Source: Treponema medium (GTDB lineage Bacteria; Spirochaetota; Spirochaetia; Treponematales; Treponemataceae). From it: DNA of 64,000 nt. The DNA lies in the NCBI RefSeq assembly GCF_017161265.1, contig NZ_CP031393.1, positions 2,046,001 to 2,110,000 of the forward strand. The letters run 5' to 3'. The position numbers were made by a program, and so were the translations under genes. Within the stretch, counting starts at the first letter, position 1; each line of letters begins with the position of its first letter. A model generated the notes under the pieces. The model made no database searches, was not told the DNA's origin, and worked only from the letters and a program-made list of their open reading frames with translations. Shown in pieces: positions 1 through 7,414 of the stretch.

Positions 1-606
1 GCTCGCTGTTTTACCGCCGTCTTCGGTCGTTACGATAATTTTAGCCGTTCCCGTTTTTTTCGCCGTTACCTTTCCGGTTGCATCAACGCTCGCTATCGCA
101 GGCTTATCGGAACTCCACGTTACCTTTTTGTTCGTTGCATTTGTAGGAGCAACCGTTGCGGTCAGTTGCTCACTCTTTCCTTCCTCAAGCGCCAGTTTGC
201 TTTTATCAAGCTTTACCTCCGTTACCGCTATGACAGCAGGCGGCTTTGCCTTAAAGCTCACCTTTACCTCTATCTTTGCCGTTACTTTATGGCTATACGT
301 TGTTGTATCGTTCGTTATAGCCGTGCCATTGACCGTCCATTTATCTACTTCATAGCCGCTCGCAGGCTTTGCCGTAAAGGTTACGGTTTTGCCCTTTTCG
401 ACGTTTATGGGGCTTTTATCCGTTTCCGTTACGCCATCCGCCTTTGCTTTAAGCGTACCGTGTTCCCCGGCACTAAACGTTACTGCAAATGTTTCCGGTT
501 TAACCGTTATCTTATTCGGACATCCGGTAAACAAGGCCATTGCAGCAAGCATCAACCCTACTGCTAACCGGCTCAACAGCCGATTCGTTCTTCCATTTTT
601 ATCCAT
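1..606 (-). CDS. Ig-like (BIG2) surface lipoprotein, C-terminus outside window
   Basis: The frame reads from an ATG at 606 to the window edge, giving 202 codons without a stop. GGAGG lies 7 nt before the ATG. The N-terminus has a basic start, a hydrophobic stretch and a lipobox ending LFTGC, so it should be an exported lipoprotein. Residues about 40-100 (SAGEHGTLKA, KPASGYEVDKWTVNG) look like an InlB B-repeat/Listeria-Bacteroides repeat. Residues about 130-200 (VTEVKLDKSKLALEEGKSE, TATVAPTNATNKKVTW) are a BIG2 bacterial Ig-like domain. Such proteins sit on the cell surface or in the periplasm; the ligand is unknown. The rest of the protein lies outside the window. Confidence 0.85.
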   Translation of the reverse strand, partial: MDKNGRTNRLLSRLAVGLMLAAMALFTGCPNKITVKPETFAVTFSAGEHGTLKAKADGVTETDKSPINVEKGKTVTFTAKPASGYEVDKWTVNGTAITNDTTTYSHKVTAKIEVKVSFKAKPPAVIAVTEVKLDKSKLALEEGKSEQLTATVAPTNATNKKVTWSSDKPAIASVDATGKVTAKKTGTAKIIVTTEDGGKTAS

Positions 607-1155
607 AATTGTTCCTCCTAGCACTTATATATTTTCAACCGCTAAACGGTTTAGTTCTTAATGCAACCGCAAAGCTCACAGAAAATGGTAAGGTTTTAAA
701 TGCCTTATACGGTACATCGCTCTCAATACCGCCACGGACGGCGGTGGTTCCACGCAGTAGCGATGTTTTTTGCTCTGCAAAAAACTCGCGTTGAGCAGGA
801 TACACGGATGTATACTGCTCAACAGTACTCTCCGCATACGTGGTACTCTTTGCGGTTTAATAGGGAAAAGATTAACAGTACGTTTGCCGTCTGCAAAAAT
901 TGATGAGAAATAATGATGTTGTTGTCTGAATGAAAAAGCCGCCCGTTTATCAGGGCACAGTCTAGTTGCTGAGTTGCTGAGTTGCTGAGTTGCTGAGTTG
1001 CTGAGTGATTATGCCGACAAAGCTATGTGTGTCAACTACCTTTTGAAAAGATGTGGGTATCTGCGCTTTTGGGGGAGAGTTTTTATACTGCGGTAATCCT
1101 ATTTTAAAACTCAGCATAGAAATAGTATAGGAGTAAATATTGAGAAATGCAAGGG
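607..1155. other. Hairpin-rich intergenic region, no gene seen
   Basis: No convincing reading frame. It holds several short inverted repeats: CCGCC/GGCGG near 729-744, GTTTTTTGC/GCAAAAAAC near 764-784, and a 15-bp stem with one mismatch at 790-823 around the apex TACACGGATGTA. A five-copy tandem repeat lies at 965-1004. The same CCGCC and TACACGGATGTA hairpin types recur at 49561-49640. Confidence 0.6.
965..1004. repeat. Tandem repeat, 5 x 8 bp
   Basis: Five perfect head-to-tail copies of GTTGCTGA, followed by a partial GT. It is non-coding and lies about 360 bp upstream of the lipoprotein start at 606. A perfect 8-bp array can change length by slipped-strand mispairing, but no promoter is visible close enough to show a regulatory role. 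Confidence 0.9.
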
Positions 1156-1278
1156 CTTTTGAAAATATGCATACCGTCTACGGCGTTGCTTAGTAAAAAA
1201 CAATCCTCAACGTGCAAAAAGCACGTCTCCGGTTGTTTTTTACACGCGCCTTGTATCCGGTATCACTATTTTCAAAAG
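1156..1278. repeat. Palindromic repeat, family 3 (copy a, 123 bp)
   Basis: Perfect 12-bp terminal inverted repeats CTTTTGAAAATA (1156-1167) and TATTTTCAAAAG (1267-1278). Inside are a perfect 11-bp stem, GTAAAAAACAA (1193-1203) with TTGTTTTTTAC (1233-1243), and a 6-bp apical stem ACGTGC/GCACGT. Copies at 10742 and 54345 have the same layout with different but still paired stems. It lies beyond the 3' end of rqcH. Confidence 0.85.
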
Positions 1279-1319
1279 TGCTGGAATTACAAGGCACATA
1301 CGGCATTCCTGCAAACAAA

Positions 1320-1500
1320 TTAATTGGTAATGGGCATCGATAATAAGCGTTAGGGATTGGAAGGGCAGCGCAGCTGTTCCGAAAGGGATGAAGCGCCAGC
1401 GAAACCCCGCAAAGCCCGACGGTCGGTCAACCATTGACATCCGTGTCGATGTTTGACCGACCGGAACGCCCAAAATATAGTTACCCATTAAATATTACAA
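1320..1500. repeat. Structured repeat, family 4 (copy a)
   Basis: Shares about 150 bp with 52432-52583, including AAGCGTTAGGGATTGGA, GGGCAGCGCAGCTGTTCCGA, AAAGCCCGACGGT, CCGGAACGCCCAAAATA and the tail CCATTAAAYATTACAA. The region between the constant blocks is a variable hairpin: here a 10-bp stem GGTCGGTCAA/TTGACCGACC with an inner ATTGACA/TGTCGAT stem around TCCG. The layout resembles a folded RNA or a mobile-element end. No protein is supported, and it starts just past the rqcH stop codon. Confidence 0.75.
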
Positions 1501-1508
1501 CGTGCTCA

Positions 1509-3002
1509 TTACTTAAGCGTTTCCTCTCGTGACTGTTCAAGCTGTTTCAGAACTGCCGGATCAAGTTTAATGGAAAGATTTTTTTCGTTTGACGGGAGTA
1601 CGGTTCCTTTCGGCGCGTTCTTCGCCCTCCGCAAATCCTTCACTGCAGTGTAGTAGAGATCGGCTTGTCCGTTCTGGCGCGCCTTTGAATAAAACACGGC
1701 GAGGTTCCCCGCGGCAATCAACACCGGCAGCGGAACGGTCTTTCCGTTTTTGTTTTTGATAAAGACATAGCCGCCGGAATAATCCCGCACATGAAGCCAC
1801 ATATCCTTGCCCCGCACGTGATGCCGTAGCAGCTCATCGTTTTCGGCGGCTGTCCTACCGACATACAGAATCCATCCGTCATGGTAGAACGTAAGTCCCG
1901 GCCGCTCTTTTTCTTGAGCCGCCTGTTTCCGCTGCACGGGTATCTTTCTTTTATGCAGTACCTTTTCGATAAGGTAAGGATTTTCTTCAATCCGCAGCTT
2001 TGCAAGCTCTTCGTTAAGCGCGGCGAGCGTCCGCTTGGAGGCTTCGATATCATCGGTGAGCGCTTCAAGCCCCGAAACCGCTTTCTTATACCGCTCATAG
2101 TATCCGGCAGCATTTTCCTGCGCGGTTTTTCTCGGGTCGAGGGCGATGCGGATAATCCGGTTGTCCGCCGCATAATCTTCAAGCTCAACGGAAGAAGCGC
2201 CCTGCGGAATCCGGTAGAGATTTGCCAAGAGTAAATCGCCTTGATGTTTCAGCGTATCAGCCTGCAAGAACGAATGCTTTTTCGCTTCGAGTTTTTCAAG
2301 CGCGCGGGAAATCTTCTCTATTTTAAGACCGTAAAAGCGCTCCGCTTCCGCACGTAAGGCTTCGAGCGAAAGCACAGGCGCCTGCCGCGCGTACCATTCG
2401 TCAATCGCTTCGTTAAAGGTCTTGGAAGTATCATAGCTGCGGACGGTGTAGGTTTTTATCGGTTTGTCAGCGGCTACAGGCGACACGGTGATAGGTGTGC
2501 TTTCTGTGGTCTTTGCTTCAACGTCCGTCGCAGCCGCTTCGGATTCTCCCGGCAGAAGCTGCCACGGCTCTCCGCTCACTTCATGACGGGAAGGGCGGCG
2601 GTAAAAGGCATCGACGATAATGCCGTTATCGACAAGCAGCATATTCGCCGCCCCGCTCCACAGCCGGATATAGAGGTAGAGCATACCTGAAGCGGTCTCC
2701 AACGAAAGCCTGACAATGCGGTCGTTGTTCAGCTGAACAGCCTCGGTAATCTTGGCGCCGCGGATCCGGGAACGGAGCAGCTCCATAAAACGGAGCGGCT
2801 TGTCGAACTTGGGGATTTTCCGCGTGGTTTCATGCAAGCGACACGCCCCCGGTTCAAGACAGATGACCAGAGCCATCGGGCGGGTCTTGTAGAGGTGCAG
2901 CACCATCACGGAATAGGAGGACTGCACCACCTTTTGTATGTATGAGCCTTCCAAATCGAGCTCTTCCAGAATTTTATCAATTTCAGCGCAATTAAGCGAC
3001 AT
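1509..3002 (-). CDS. rqcH: RqcH/NFACT family ribosome quality-control protein
   Basis: The 497-residue protein has the NFACT layout. An NFACT-N domain covers about residues 1-200, a charged coiled coil about 220-360, and an NFACT-R (DUF814) domain about 375-475 with the block KDMWLHVRDYSGGYVF. RqcH/Rqc2 proteins bind stalled 50S-peptidyl-tRNA complexes and add alanine tails that mark the nascent chain for degradation. The Asp94-Arg95 pair (LNNDRIVRL) matches the DR motif needed for this in Bacillus RqcH. It is shorter than the usual 550-580 residues because the middle is compact. Older annotation calls such proteins fibronectin-binding (FbpA-like). It appears monocistronic between repeat blocks. 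Confidence 0.88.
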   Translation of the reverse strand: MSLNCAEIDKILEELDLEGSYIQKVVQSSYSVMVLHLYKTRPMALVICLEPGACRLHETTRKIPKFDKPLRFMELLRSRIRGAKITEAVQLNNDRIVRLSLETASGMLYLYIRLWSGAANMLLVDNGIIVDAFYRRPSRHEVSGEPWQLLPGESEAAATDVEAKTTESTPITVSPVAADKPIKTYTVRSYDTSKTFNEAIDEWYARQAPVLSLEALRAEAERFYGLKIEKISRALEKLEAKKHSFLQADTLKHQGDLLLANLYRIPQGASSVELEDYAADNRIIRIALDPRKTAQENAAGYYERYKKAVSGLEALTDDIEASKRTLAALNEELAKLRIEENPYLIEKVLHKRKIPVQRKQAAQEKERPGLTFYHDGWILYVGRTAAENDELLRHHVRGKDMWLHVRDYSGGYVFIKNKNGKTVPLPVLIAAGNLAVFYSKARQNGQADLYYTAVKDLRRAKNAPKGTVLPSNEKNLSIKLDPAVLKQLEQSREETLK

Positions 3003-3019
3003 CTACACCTCCGGTCACA

Positions 3020-3160
3020 GGGCAAACGCATCAGACGTTTTTTGGATATCCCCGCAGAATCACGAGGCTGTTCAACCAGAATTTCGCCGCATTGCGTCTC
3101 AAATGGTCTCACAGCCTCGTGATTCTGCGATTTTTATCTATCGGTCTGATGCGTTTGCTC
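3020..3160. repeat. Palindromic repeat, family 2 (copy a, 141 bp)
   Basis: Terminal arms GGGCAAACGCATCAGAC (3020-3036) and GTCTGATGCGTTTGCTC (3144-3160) pair with one mismatch. A perfect 18-bp inner stem, GCAGAATCACGAGGCTGT (3054-3071) with its complement at 3111-3128, encloses the core. It lies between the end of thiQ and the start of rqcH, so it may form the 3' end of the thi transcript. Confidence 0.9.
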
Positions 3161-3192
3161 TGAGCTTAAAGAAATGATACCTAAAATTTCGA

Positions 3193-3870
3193 TCAGGAGG
3201 AAGGCATTTCGATGATGTTGTCGGCGAGGTACTCGGCTTCGTCGCGGTCATGGGTAACGTAGATTGCCGTGTACTGCATTTCGGCTTGGTGCTTTTTGAG
3301 CTCTTCGCGGAGTTTAAGCCGCAGCGGAGCATCGAGGGCGGAAAGCGGTTCGTCAAACAAGACCACGAGCGGGTTTACTGCAAGCGTCCGCGCAAGGGCG
3401 ACACGCTGCCGCTCCCCGCCGGAGAGCCCTTCAATCCGTCTTTTTTCCATACCGGTCAAACCGAAACGTTCGAGCCATTCCGCAGCAGCCTGTCTGCTTT
3501 CCTTTTTGGATATCCCTTGCGAAACGAGGCCGTACCCGATATTGTCTTCGACACTTAAATGAGGGAACAGCGCATAGTCCTGAAAGACCATACCGACGCT
3601 GCGATTTTTGACGGGCTCATCGGTAATGTCGCGCCCGTTTAAAAAGACGTTTCCCGAATCGGCGGGCAACAAACCTGCGATCATTTTAAGCACGGTTGAC
3701 TTACCGCATCCCGACGAACCGAGCAGCGCAAGCGTCCCAGCCTTTTCCACCGAACAGGAAAGACTGATAGTCTTTGACGGCAACCGTTTCGTCAAACAAA
3801 CAAGCCGGAGAAACGCATCACCTTCATCATTCGCTCTATTTATCGGAAAACCCATCGAATCACCTTTCAT
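3193..3870 (-). CDS. thiQ: Thiamine/TPP ABC transporter ATP-binding protein
   Basis: A 225-residue ABC ATPase with Walker A GSSGCGKST (51-59), Q-loop (MVFQDY), signature LSGGERQR (149-156), Walker B VVLFDEP and H-loop VTHD near residue 205. It should energise thiamine or thiamine-diphosphate import with the permease ThiP and binding protein ThiB encoded upstream. The substrate is inferred from the TPP riboswitch and ThiB, since ATPases of this class also serve iron and polyamine systems. AGGGAG precedes the ATG at 3870. A 340-bp gap holding a family-2 palindrome separates it from thiP, which is unusual inside such an operon. Confidence 0.88.
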   Translation of the reverse strand: MKGDSMGFPINRANDEGDAFLRLVCLTKRLPSKTISLSCSVEKAGTLALLGSSGCGKSTVLKMIAGLLPADSGNVFLNGRDITDEPVKNRSVGMVFQDYALFPHLSVEDNIGYGLVSQGISKKESRQAAAEWLERFGLTGMEKRRIEGLSGGERQRVALARTLAVNPLVVLFDEPLSALDAPLRLKLREELKKHQAEMQYTAIYVTHDRDEAEYLADNIIEMPSS

Positions 3871-3945
3871 ATACGCTCCCTACCATACGCACTTTTGATA
3901 CACAGGGCAACCGCACTTTAATCTTTCCAAGCGGTTGTCTTCCTT

Positions 3946-3976
3946 ACGTTCAAAATTTTAAATAAAATTTTGAACG
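3946..3976. repeat. AAAATTTT-apex hairpin
   Basis: GTTCAAAATTTT and AAAATTTTGAAC form a stem around a 4-nt loop, followed on the plus strand by a T run. It sits beside family-2 copy b, and a related hairpin sits beside copy c at 40619. A similar one lies at 62907. Confidence 0.7.
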
Positions 3977-3991
3977 CTTTTTTCCACAGAA

Positions 3992-4226
3992 GGACAAACG
4001 CATCAGACAGGTTGATATAAATCGCAAAATAAAGAGGCCGTGAGACCATTTGAACCGCGAAGAGGTTCAACTCTGGTTGAACGGCCTCTTTATTTTGCGG
4101 GACAATATGAACACTGTACTTCCTTGTACAGTGTTCATAACAAGTTTTTCTAACGAAAAACTTGCTGCTGATTAGTGTCACCGCCATCCGTGGCGGACAT
4201 AACAAAACAGTCTAATGCGTTTGTCC
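3992..4226. repeat. Palindromic repeat, family 2 (copy b, 235 bp, with extra hairpins inside)
   Basis: Arms GGACAAACGCATCAGAC (3992-4008) and GTCTAATGCGTTTGTCC (4210-4226). The inner stem is a perfect 18 bp, GCAAAATAAAGAGGCCGT (4024-4041) with its complement at 4081-4098. It differs from copy a at four positions, each compensated on the other arm. Between the inner stem and the right arm lie about 100 extra bases with further hairpins (CACTGTAC/GTACAGTG, CAAGTTTTTC/GAAAAACTTG, CCGCCA/TGGCGG). The right arm contains the last four codons and the stop of thiP. Confidence 0.9.
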
Positions 4227-5837
4227 GCGCTCCCTCACCGTGTCCTGAATATAAAAGAGCGAGCCCGTCAGCACGGCTAGAATCACCGCGATACCGGCGC
4301 TTTCGGTGAACCGGTACGAACCGGCAAAGCGGAACAGCATCAGCGCGAGATTTTCAAAGTTCGGAATCTGGAGCAGAAGCGGCAGCGATGCGTCCCCCGC
4401 GCTGATTGCAAACACGCAGCACAGCGCAGATATAATACCGGTTTTGCATAACGGCAGAAATACCCGAAAAAATGCATCCGTGCGGGTAGAGGACAAAAGG
4501 CGGGCGGCGTCGAGTACCGAACGGGGAATTTTTGCGAGGCCGGTCTCTATTTGCATCCACGCAAAGGGCCACGCAAGCGAACTTTGCACAATAACCAGCA
4601 ACAGCAGCGACGGCATGGTATCAAGCTTCAACCACCCCGATCCCAGTATAATAGAAGAAACTGCAAAAGGAATGAGCGGCAGGCTTTTATACCACTTCCG
4701 ATTCGATTGAAACGCTGCATACGCAAAAAAAAGCGCAGCCGTTACGGAAAGCACAGCGGTTCCGATCCCCGTCTGGATGGTGTGCCGCACCGCGCCCCAA
4801 AAGTGAGGCCGCTGTAAAAGCTGCCGCCACGCATCAGCGGTTATCGTGAGCGGCGCCTTAGGACTCGACAGGGAGTACCACACCAGAGAACCGAGCGGAA
4901 ACAGCAAACAAAAACAAATAACACAGATAAGCACGGCAAAAAAGATATGTTCCGCTGCGCCGCCGATGCGCAACCGAATGCGGGCATATTGGGTGTTTTC
5001 AGCATGATCGGGTGTTCTGCTCCTTAAATAAGCGTACAGCCCTACCGCAGCCGCTGCGATACCGGTTTCCACCAGCGCAATATGCGCCGCGGTACTCGCG
5101 TGTATATCTCTGCGGATGGTTTGATACAACTCAACCTCCAGCGTTGTTACGCCGAGACCGCCCAGCAACAGAATAATCACAAAGCTGAAAAAACAATATA
5201 AAAAGATAATGACGAACGAAGCACACAGCGGCGCCTTCAATGCCGGAAAGATCACTGTTCTAAAAATACGCAGCGGTGAGGCTCCGAGCAAAAGAGCAGC
5301 CTGTTCGGTTTCCTCAGGGAGTTGTTCCCATGCGGCGGATACGGTACGCATCGTGATGGGAAAATTATAAAAGGTGTGTACAAGCACAATGCCGCCCGTC
5401 GAATAAAGGAAGGTGCCGATTGAAAGCTCCCCTGCCGAAAGCGCCGCAAATAGTTTGTTCAGCAAACCGTTTTTTCCGAAAAAGAGGATAAACGCGAGCG
5501 CAATAACCACCGGCGGCACGCTCAAGGGGATCGCCGAAAGAGAGAGCAACAACTTTCGTCCGAAGAACCTCCGGCGGGCGCAAAAAAACGCCGCACAGAG
5601 GCCGATACCGCTTGCTCCTGTCGCAGAGAGAAACGCTTGTATCACAGTAAAGCGGGCAGCCTTCCATAAAGGCCGGAACGACACTGCAGAAGCGCCTCCA
5701 TCGAAGGCCGGAAAAACGGCAGCTCCGAGCGGTACGAAAAAAGCAATCAGTACCGCACAGAATAACACCCCGCCGCCTACTATAAAAGCGTTTTGCAGTA
5801 GTGTCCGCTTCGCAGCGTATCGATTAATTGAAACCAT
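4212..5837 (-). CDS. thiP: Thiamine/TPP ABC transporter permease, two-domain
   Basis: A 541-residue, very hydrophobic protein with two repeated permease halves, each with several membrane helices and an EAA-type loop (EETEQAALLLGASPLRIF near 180-200; PRSVLDAARLLSSTRTDAF near 440). Fused halves of this length are typical of ThiP/FbpB-type permeases. It forms the membrane channel for ThiB-delivered substrate. It starts 31 bp after thiB. Its last residues, GQTH and the TAG stop, are encoded by the terminal arm of a family-2 palindrome (4210-4226), so the original C-terminus may have been replaced. Confidence 0.9.
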   Translation of the reverse strand: MVSINRYAAKRTLLQNAFIVGGGVLFCAVLIAFFVPLGAAVFPAFDGGASAVSFRPLWKAARFTVIQAFLSATGASGIGLCAAFFCARRRFFGRKLLLSLSAIPLSVPPVVIALAFILFFGKNGLLNKLFAALSAGELSIGTFLYSTGGIVLVHTFYNFPITMRTVSAAWEQLPEETEQAALLLGASPLRIFRTVIFPALKAPLCASFVIIFLYCFFSFVIILLLGGLGVTTLEVELYQTIRRDIHASTAAHIALVETGIAAAAVGLYAYLRSRTPDHAENTQYARIRLRIGGAAEHIFFAVLICVICFCLLFPLGSLVWYSLSSPKAPLTITADAWRQLLQRPHFWGAVRHTIQTGIGTAVLSVTAALFFAYAAFQSNRKWYKSLPLIPFAVSSIILGSGWLKLDTMPSLLLLVIVQSSLAWPFAWMQIETGLAKIPRSVLDAARLLSSTRTDAFFRVFLPLCKTGIISALCCVFAISAGDASLPLLLQIPNFENLALMLFRFAGSYRFTESAGIAVILAVLTGSLFYIQDTVRERGQTH

Positions 5838-5868
5838 ACAATTCTGCGATAAAAATGCGAAAATACGG

Positions 5869-6888
5869 TTATTTTTCCAATACTGAAATAATAGCGTCTA
5901 CCGCCGTTTCCGCCTCGGTACCGGAAATCGTCAGTGATTTTTTCGGCATCGGGACGGTTTTAAATGATTCGGGAAGCTGCACCGCGGTATTTGCCGGATA
6001 CATCCACTGCGTTTCGGGCAACACTTCCTGCGCTTTTTCGGTCAGCATAAAATCGATAAAAGCGTGAGCCGCTGCTCTATGCGGCGCATTTTTAACGACG
6101 CCCATTCCCTCAAGCGCAATCATATTCCCCTCGGCAAACGTCAATGCCTGATACCGATCGGTTTTATCATACCGGATGTGATAGGCCATACTGGTGGTAT
6201 AGCTGACGGCAAGCGGAGCCTCCCCCGCCGTAAACAGCCCGTATCCGGCACTCCACGAATGGCTCATCGTCAGGATGGAAGGCATCAGTCTTTTCCAGTA
6301 CGAAAGATAATCGTTTCCATAAACCGCCTTTGTCCATGCGGCAAAACCTAAGCCGGGAGCGCTTGTGCGGGGATCCATGATAACCAAGGATTTTGCATAT
6401 TCGGGCTTTGTTAAATCTTCCAGCGACTGAGGAGCCGGCACCTTTGACTGAGTGTCATACATAACCGCAAAATAGCCCCAATCATACGGGGTGAGTAGTT
6501 GATCATCAGTCATTATAACATCTTGCGGAACAACTTTATCCAAATTCGGAGAGGTATACGGTTCCAGAACGCCTGCACTGCGCGTCTTATCGACAAGAAA
6601 CGCATTGATACCGAGCAGTACATCGGCACGCGGATTCTTTTTTTCGGCTATCGCTTTCGATAGGACGGAACCGGAATCCTCGCAGATCACATAATTGACG
6701 GTGTAGCCTGTTTCATCTTTGAATCGCTTGGCAATTTCCGCGCCCGGCCCCCATTCAGAAGCAAAGGAGCCATAGGTATAGACAACAACGATTTTTTCCG
6801 CAGTATCTTGTTTTCCGCCTGCAAAAGCGGTTGAAGGCAGTATGATTGAACATACGATAAACAAAAAGAAATAAAGACGTAACTTCAT
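5869..6888 (-). CDS. thiB: Thiamine/TPP-binding periplasmic protein (TbpA/ThiB)
   Basis: A 339-residue binding protein with a signal peptide (MKLRLYFFLF, cleavage likely after AFA) and a mature part typical of the thiamine-binding branch of family-1 solute-binding proteins (VVVYTYGSFASEWGPG, LTPYDWGYFAVMYDT, SYTTSMAYH). It captures thiamine compounds for ThiP/ThiQ. I chose the ATG at 6888 because GGAGGG lies just before it. An in-frame ATG at 6906 lies inside the conserved riboswitch sequence. The shine-dalgarno is part of the riboswitch 3' end, so translational control by TPP is expected. Confidence 0.93.
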   Translation of the reverse strand: MKLRLYFFLFIVCSIILPSTAFAGGKQDTAEKIVVVYTYGSFASEWGPGAEIAKRFKDETGYTVNYVICEDSGSVLSKAIAEKKNPRADVLLGINAFLVDKTRSAGVLEPYTSPNLDKVVPQDVIMTDDQLLTPYDWGYFAVMYDTQSKVPAPQSLEDLTKPEYAKSLVIMDPRTSAPGLGFAAWTKAVYGNDYLSYWKRLMPSILTMSHSWSAGYGLFTAGEAPLAVSYTTSMAYHIRYDKTDRYQALTFAEGNMIALEGMGVVKNAPHRAAAHAFIDFMLTEKAQEVLPETQWMYPANTAVQLPESFKTVPMPKKSLTISGTEAETAVDAIISVLEK

Positions 6889-6892
6889 TATT

Positions 6893-7046
6893 CCCTCCGC
6901 CGGCATTATCCGGATCAGGTGTAAGGCATCCGTACAGACGCCTTTTTCGGGTATGCTCTCAGCACGGAACGAATAGATTCGGGCATCTCTAAAAAGCCGA
7001 TGAGGTTCTTAGAGGTTCCCGTTCATTGTTCCGGCACCCCAAGTTT
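6893..7046 (-). promoter_or_regulatory. TPP riboswitch (THI element) with enlarged P3
   Basis: On the minus strand the conserved blocks appear in order: GGGGTGCC (7040-7033), GCTGAGAGCATACCC, and CACCTGATCCGGATAATGCC followed by GGCGGAGGGA, ending next to the thiB start codon. These are the hallmark bases of the TPP aptamer. Between GGGGTGCC and CTGAGA the P3 arm is long and contains a hairpin (6981-7020) of the short genomic repeat type GGGCATCTCTAAAA. AACTT (7045-7041) can pair with AAGTT (6885-6881, thiB codons 2-3), which would place the start codon in the P1 region. T. denticola is known to control this operon by a TPP riboswitch. Confidence 0.95.
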
Positions 7047-7055
7047 GCGTATCCT

Positions 7056-7061
7056 AGTATA
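7056..7061 (-). promoter_or_regulatory. -10 box of the thiB promoter
   Basis: TATACT on the minus strand lies about 10 nt before the riboswitch, as expected for a sigma70 start near 7049. No good -35 box is visible at 17 bp. Confidence 0.45.
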
Positions 7062-7414
7062 TTCGCAAAAAAAGTGCAAGCTGTGTTTTTTAGATTGCAA
7101 TAGTCATATTATGATATATTTTTGCAGGCATTCATGGGTGTAAGTACTTCTTACCATATTTTCAGAAGACTTCTATTTCTCCAGTATATTCATTTGCTTT
7201 TTGTATCAATGAAGGTTTATTTTCAGCCGCTAAAATAGCGCGCTCTCGTTAAATGCCGAGTTTGCGCAGGCGCAAACATCGCTTATAATATGCTGTTTCT
7301 CACTTTGTTACGAACCAACGAATTCGGCAACCTTCAAGATTTGATAATCTTTTCACTTGCCGAATTTTAAAGAACCGAAAATATATTTTCCGCCTTTACT
7401 CATCTGCGGCATAG
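7062..7414. other. Intergenic region with one long hairpin
   Basis: No gene is supported. AATTCGGCAA (7321-7330) pairs with TTGCCGAATT (7357-7366), and an inner AAGATT/AATCTT stem lies at 7336-7351. The hairpin follows the DUF4349 gene and may end its transcript, although there is no clear T run. Confidence 0.5.

Noticed and set aside
965-1004. Possible CRISPR-like array
   Set aside because: Units are only 8 bp, head-to-tail without spacers, and there are no cas genes.
1240-1488. 82-codon open frame on the minus strand
   Set aside because: It lies wholly in family-3 and family-4 repeat DNA, has no ribosome-binding site, and the frame is not kept in the other copies.
6889-6906. Upstream ATG for thiB
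   Set aside because: This ATG is part of the conserved TPP aptamer sequence and has no ribosome-binding site, whereas GGAGGG serves the ATG at 6888.
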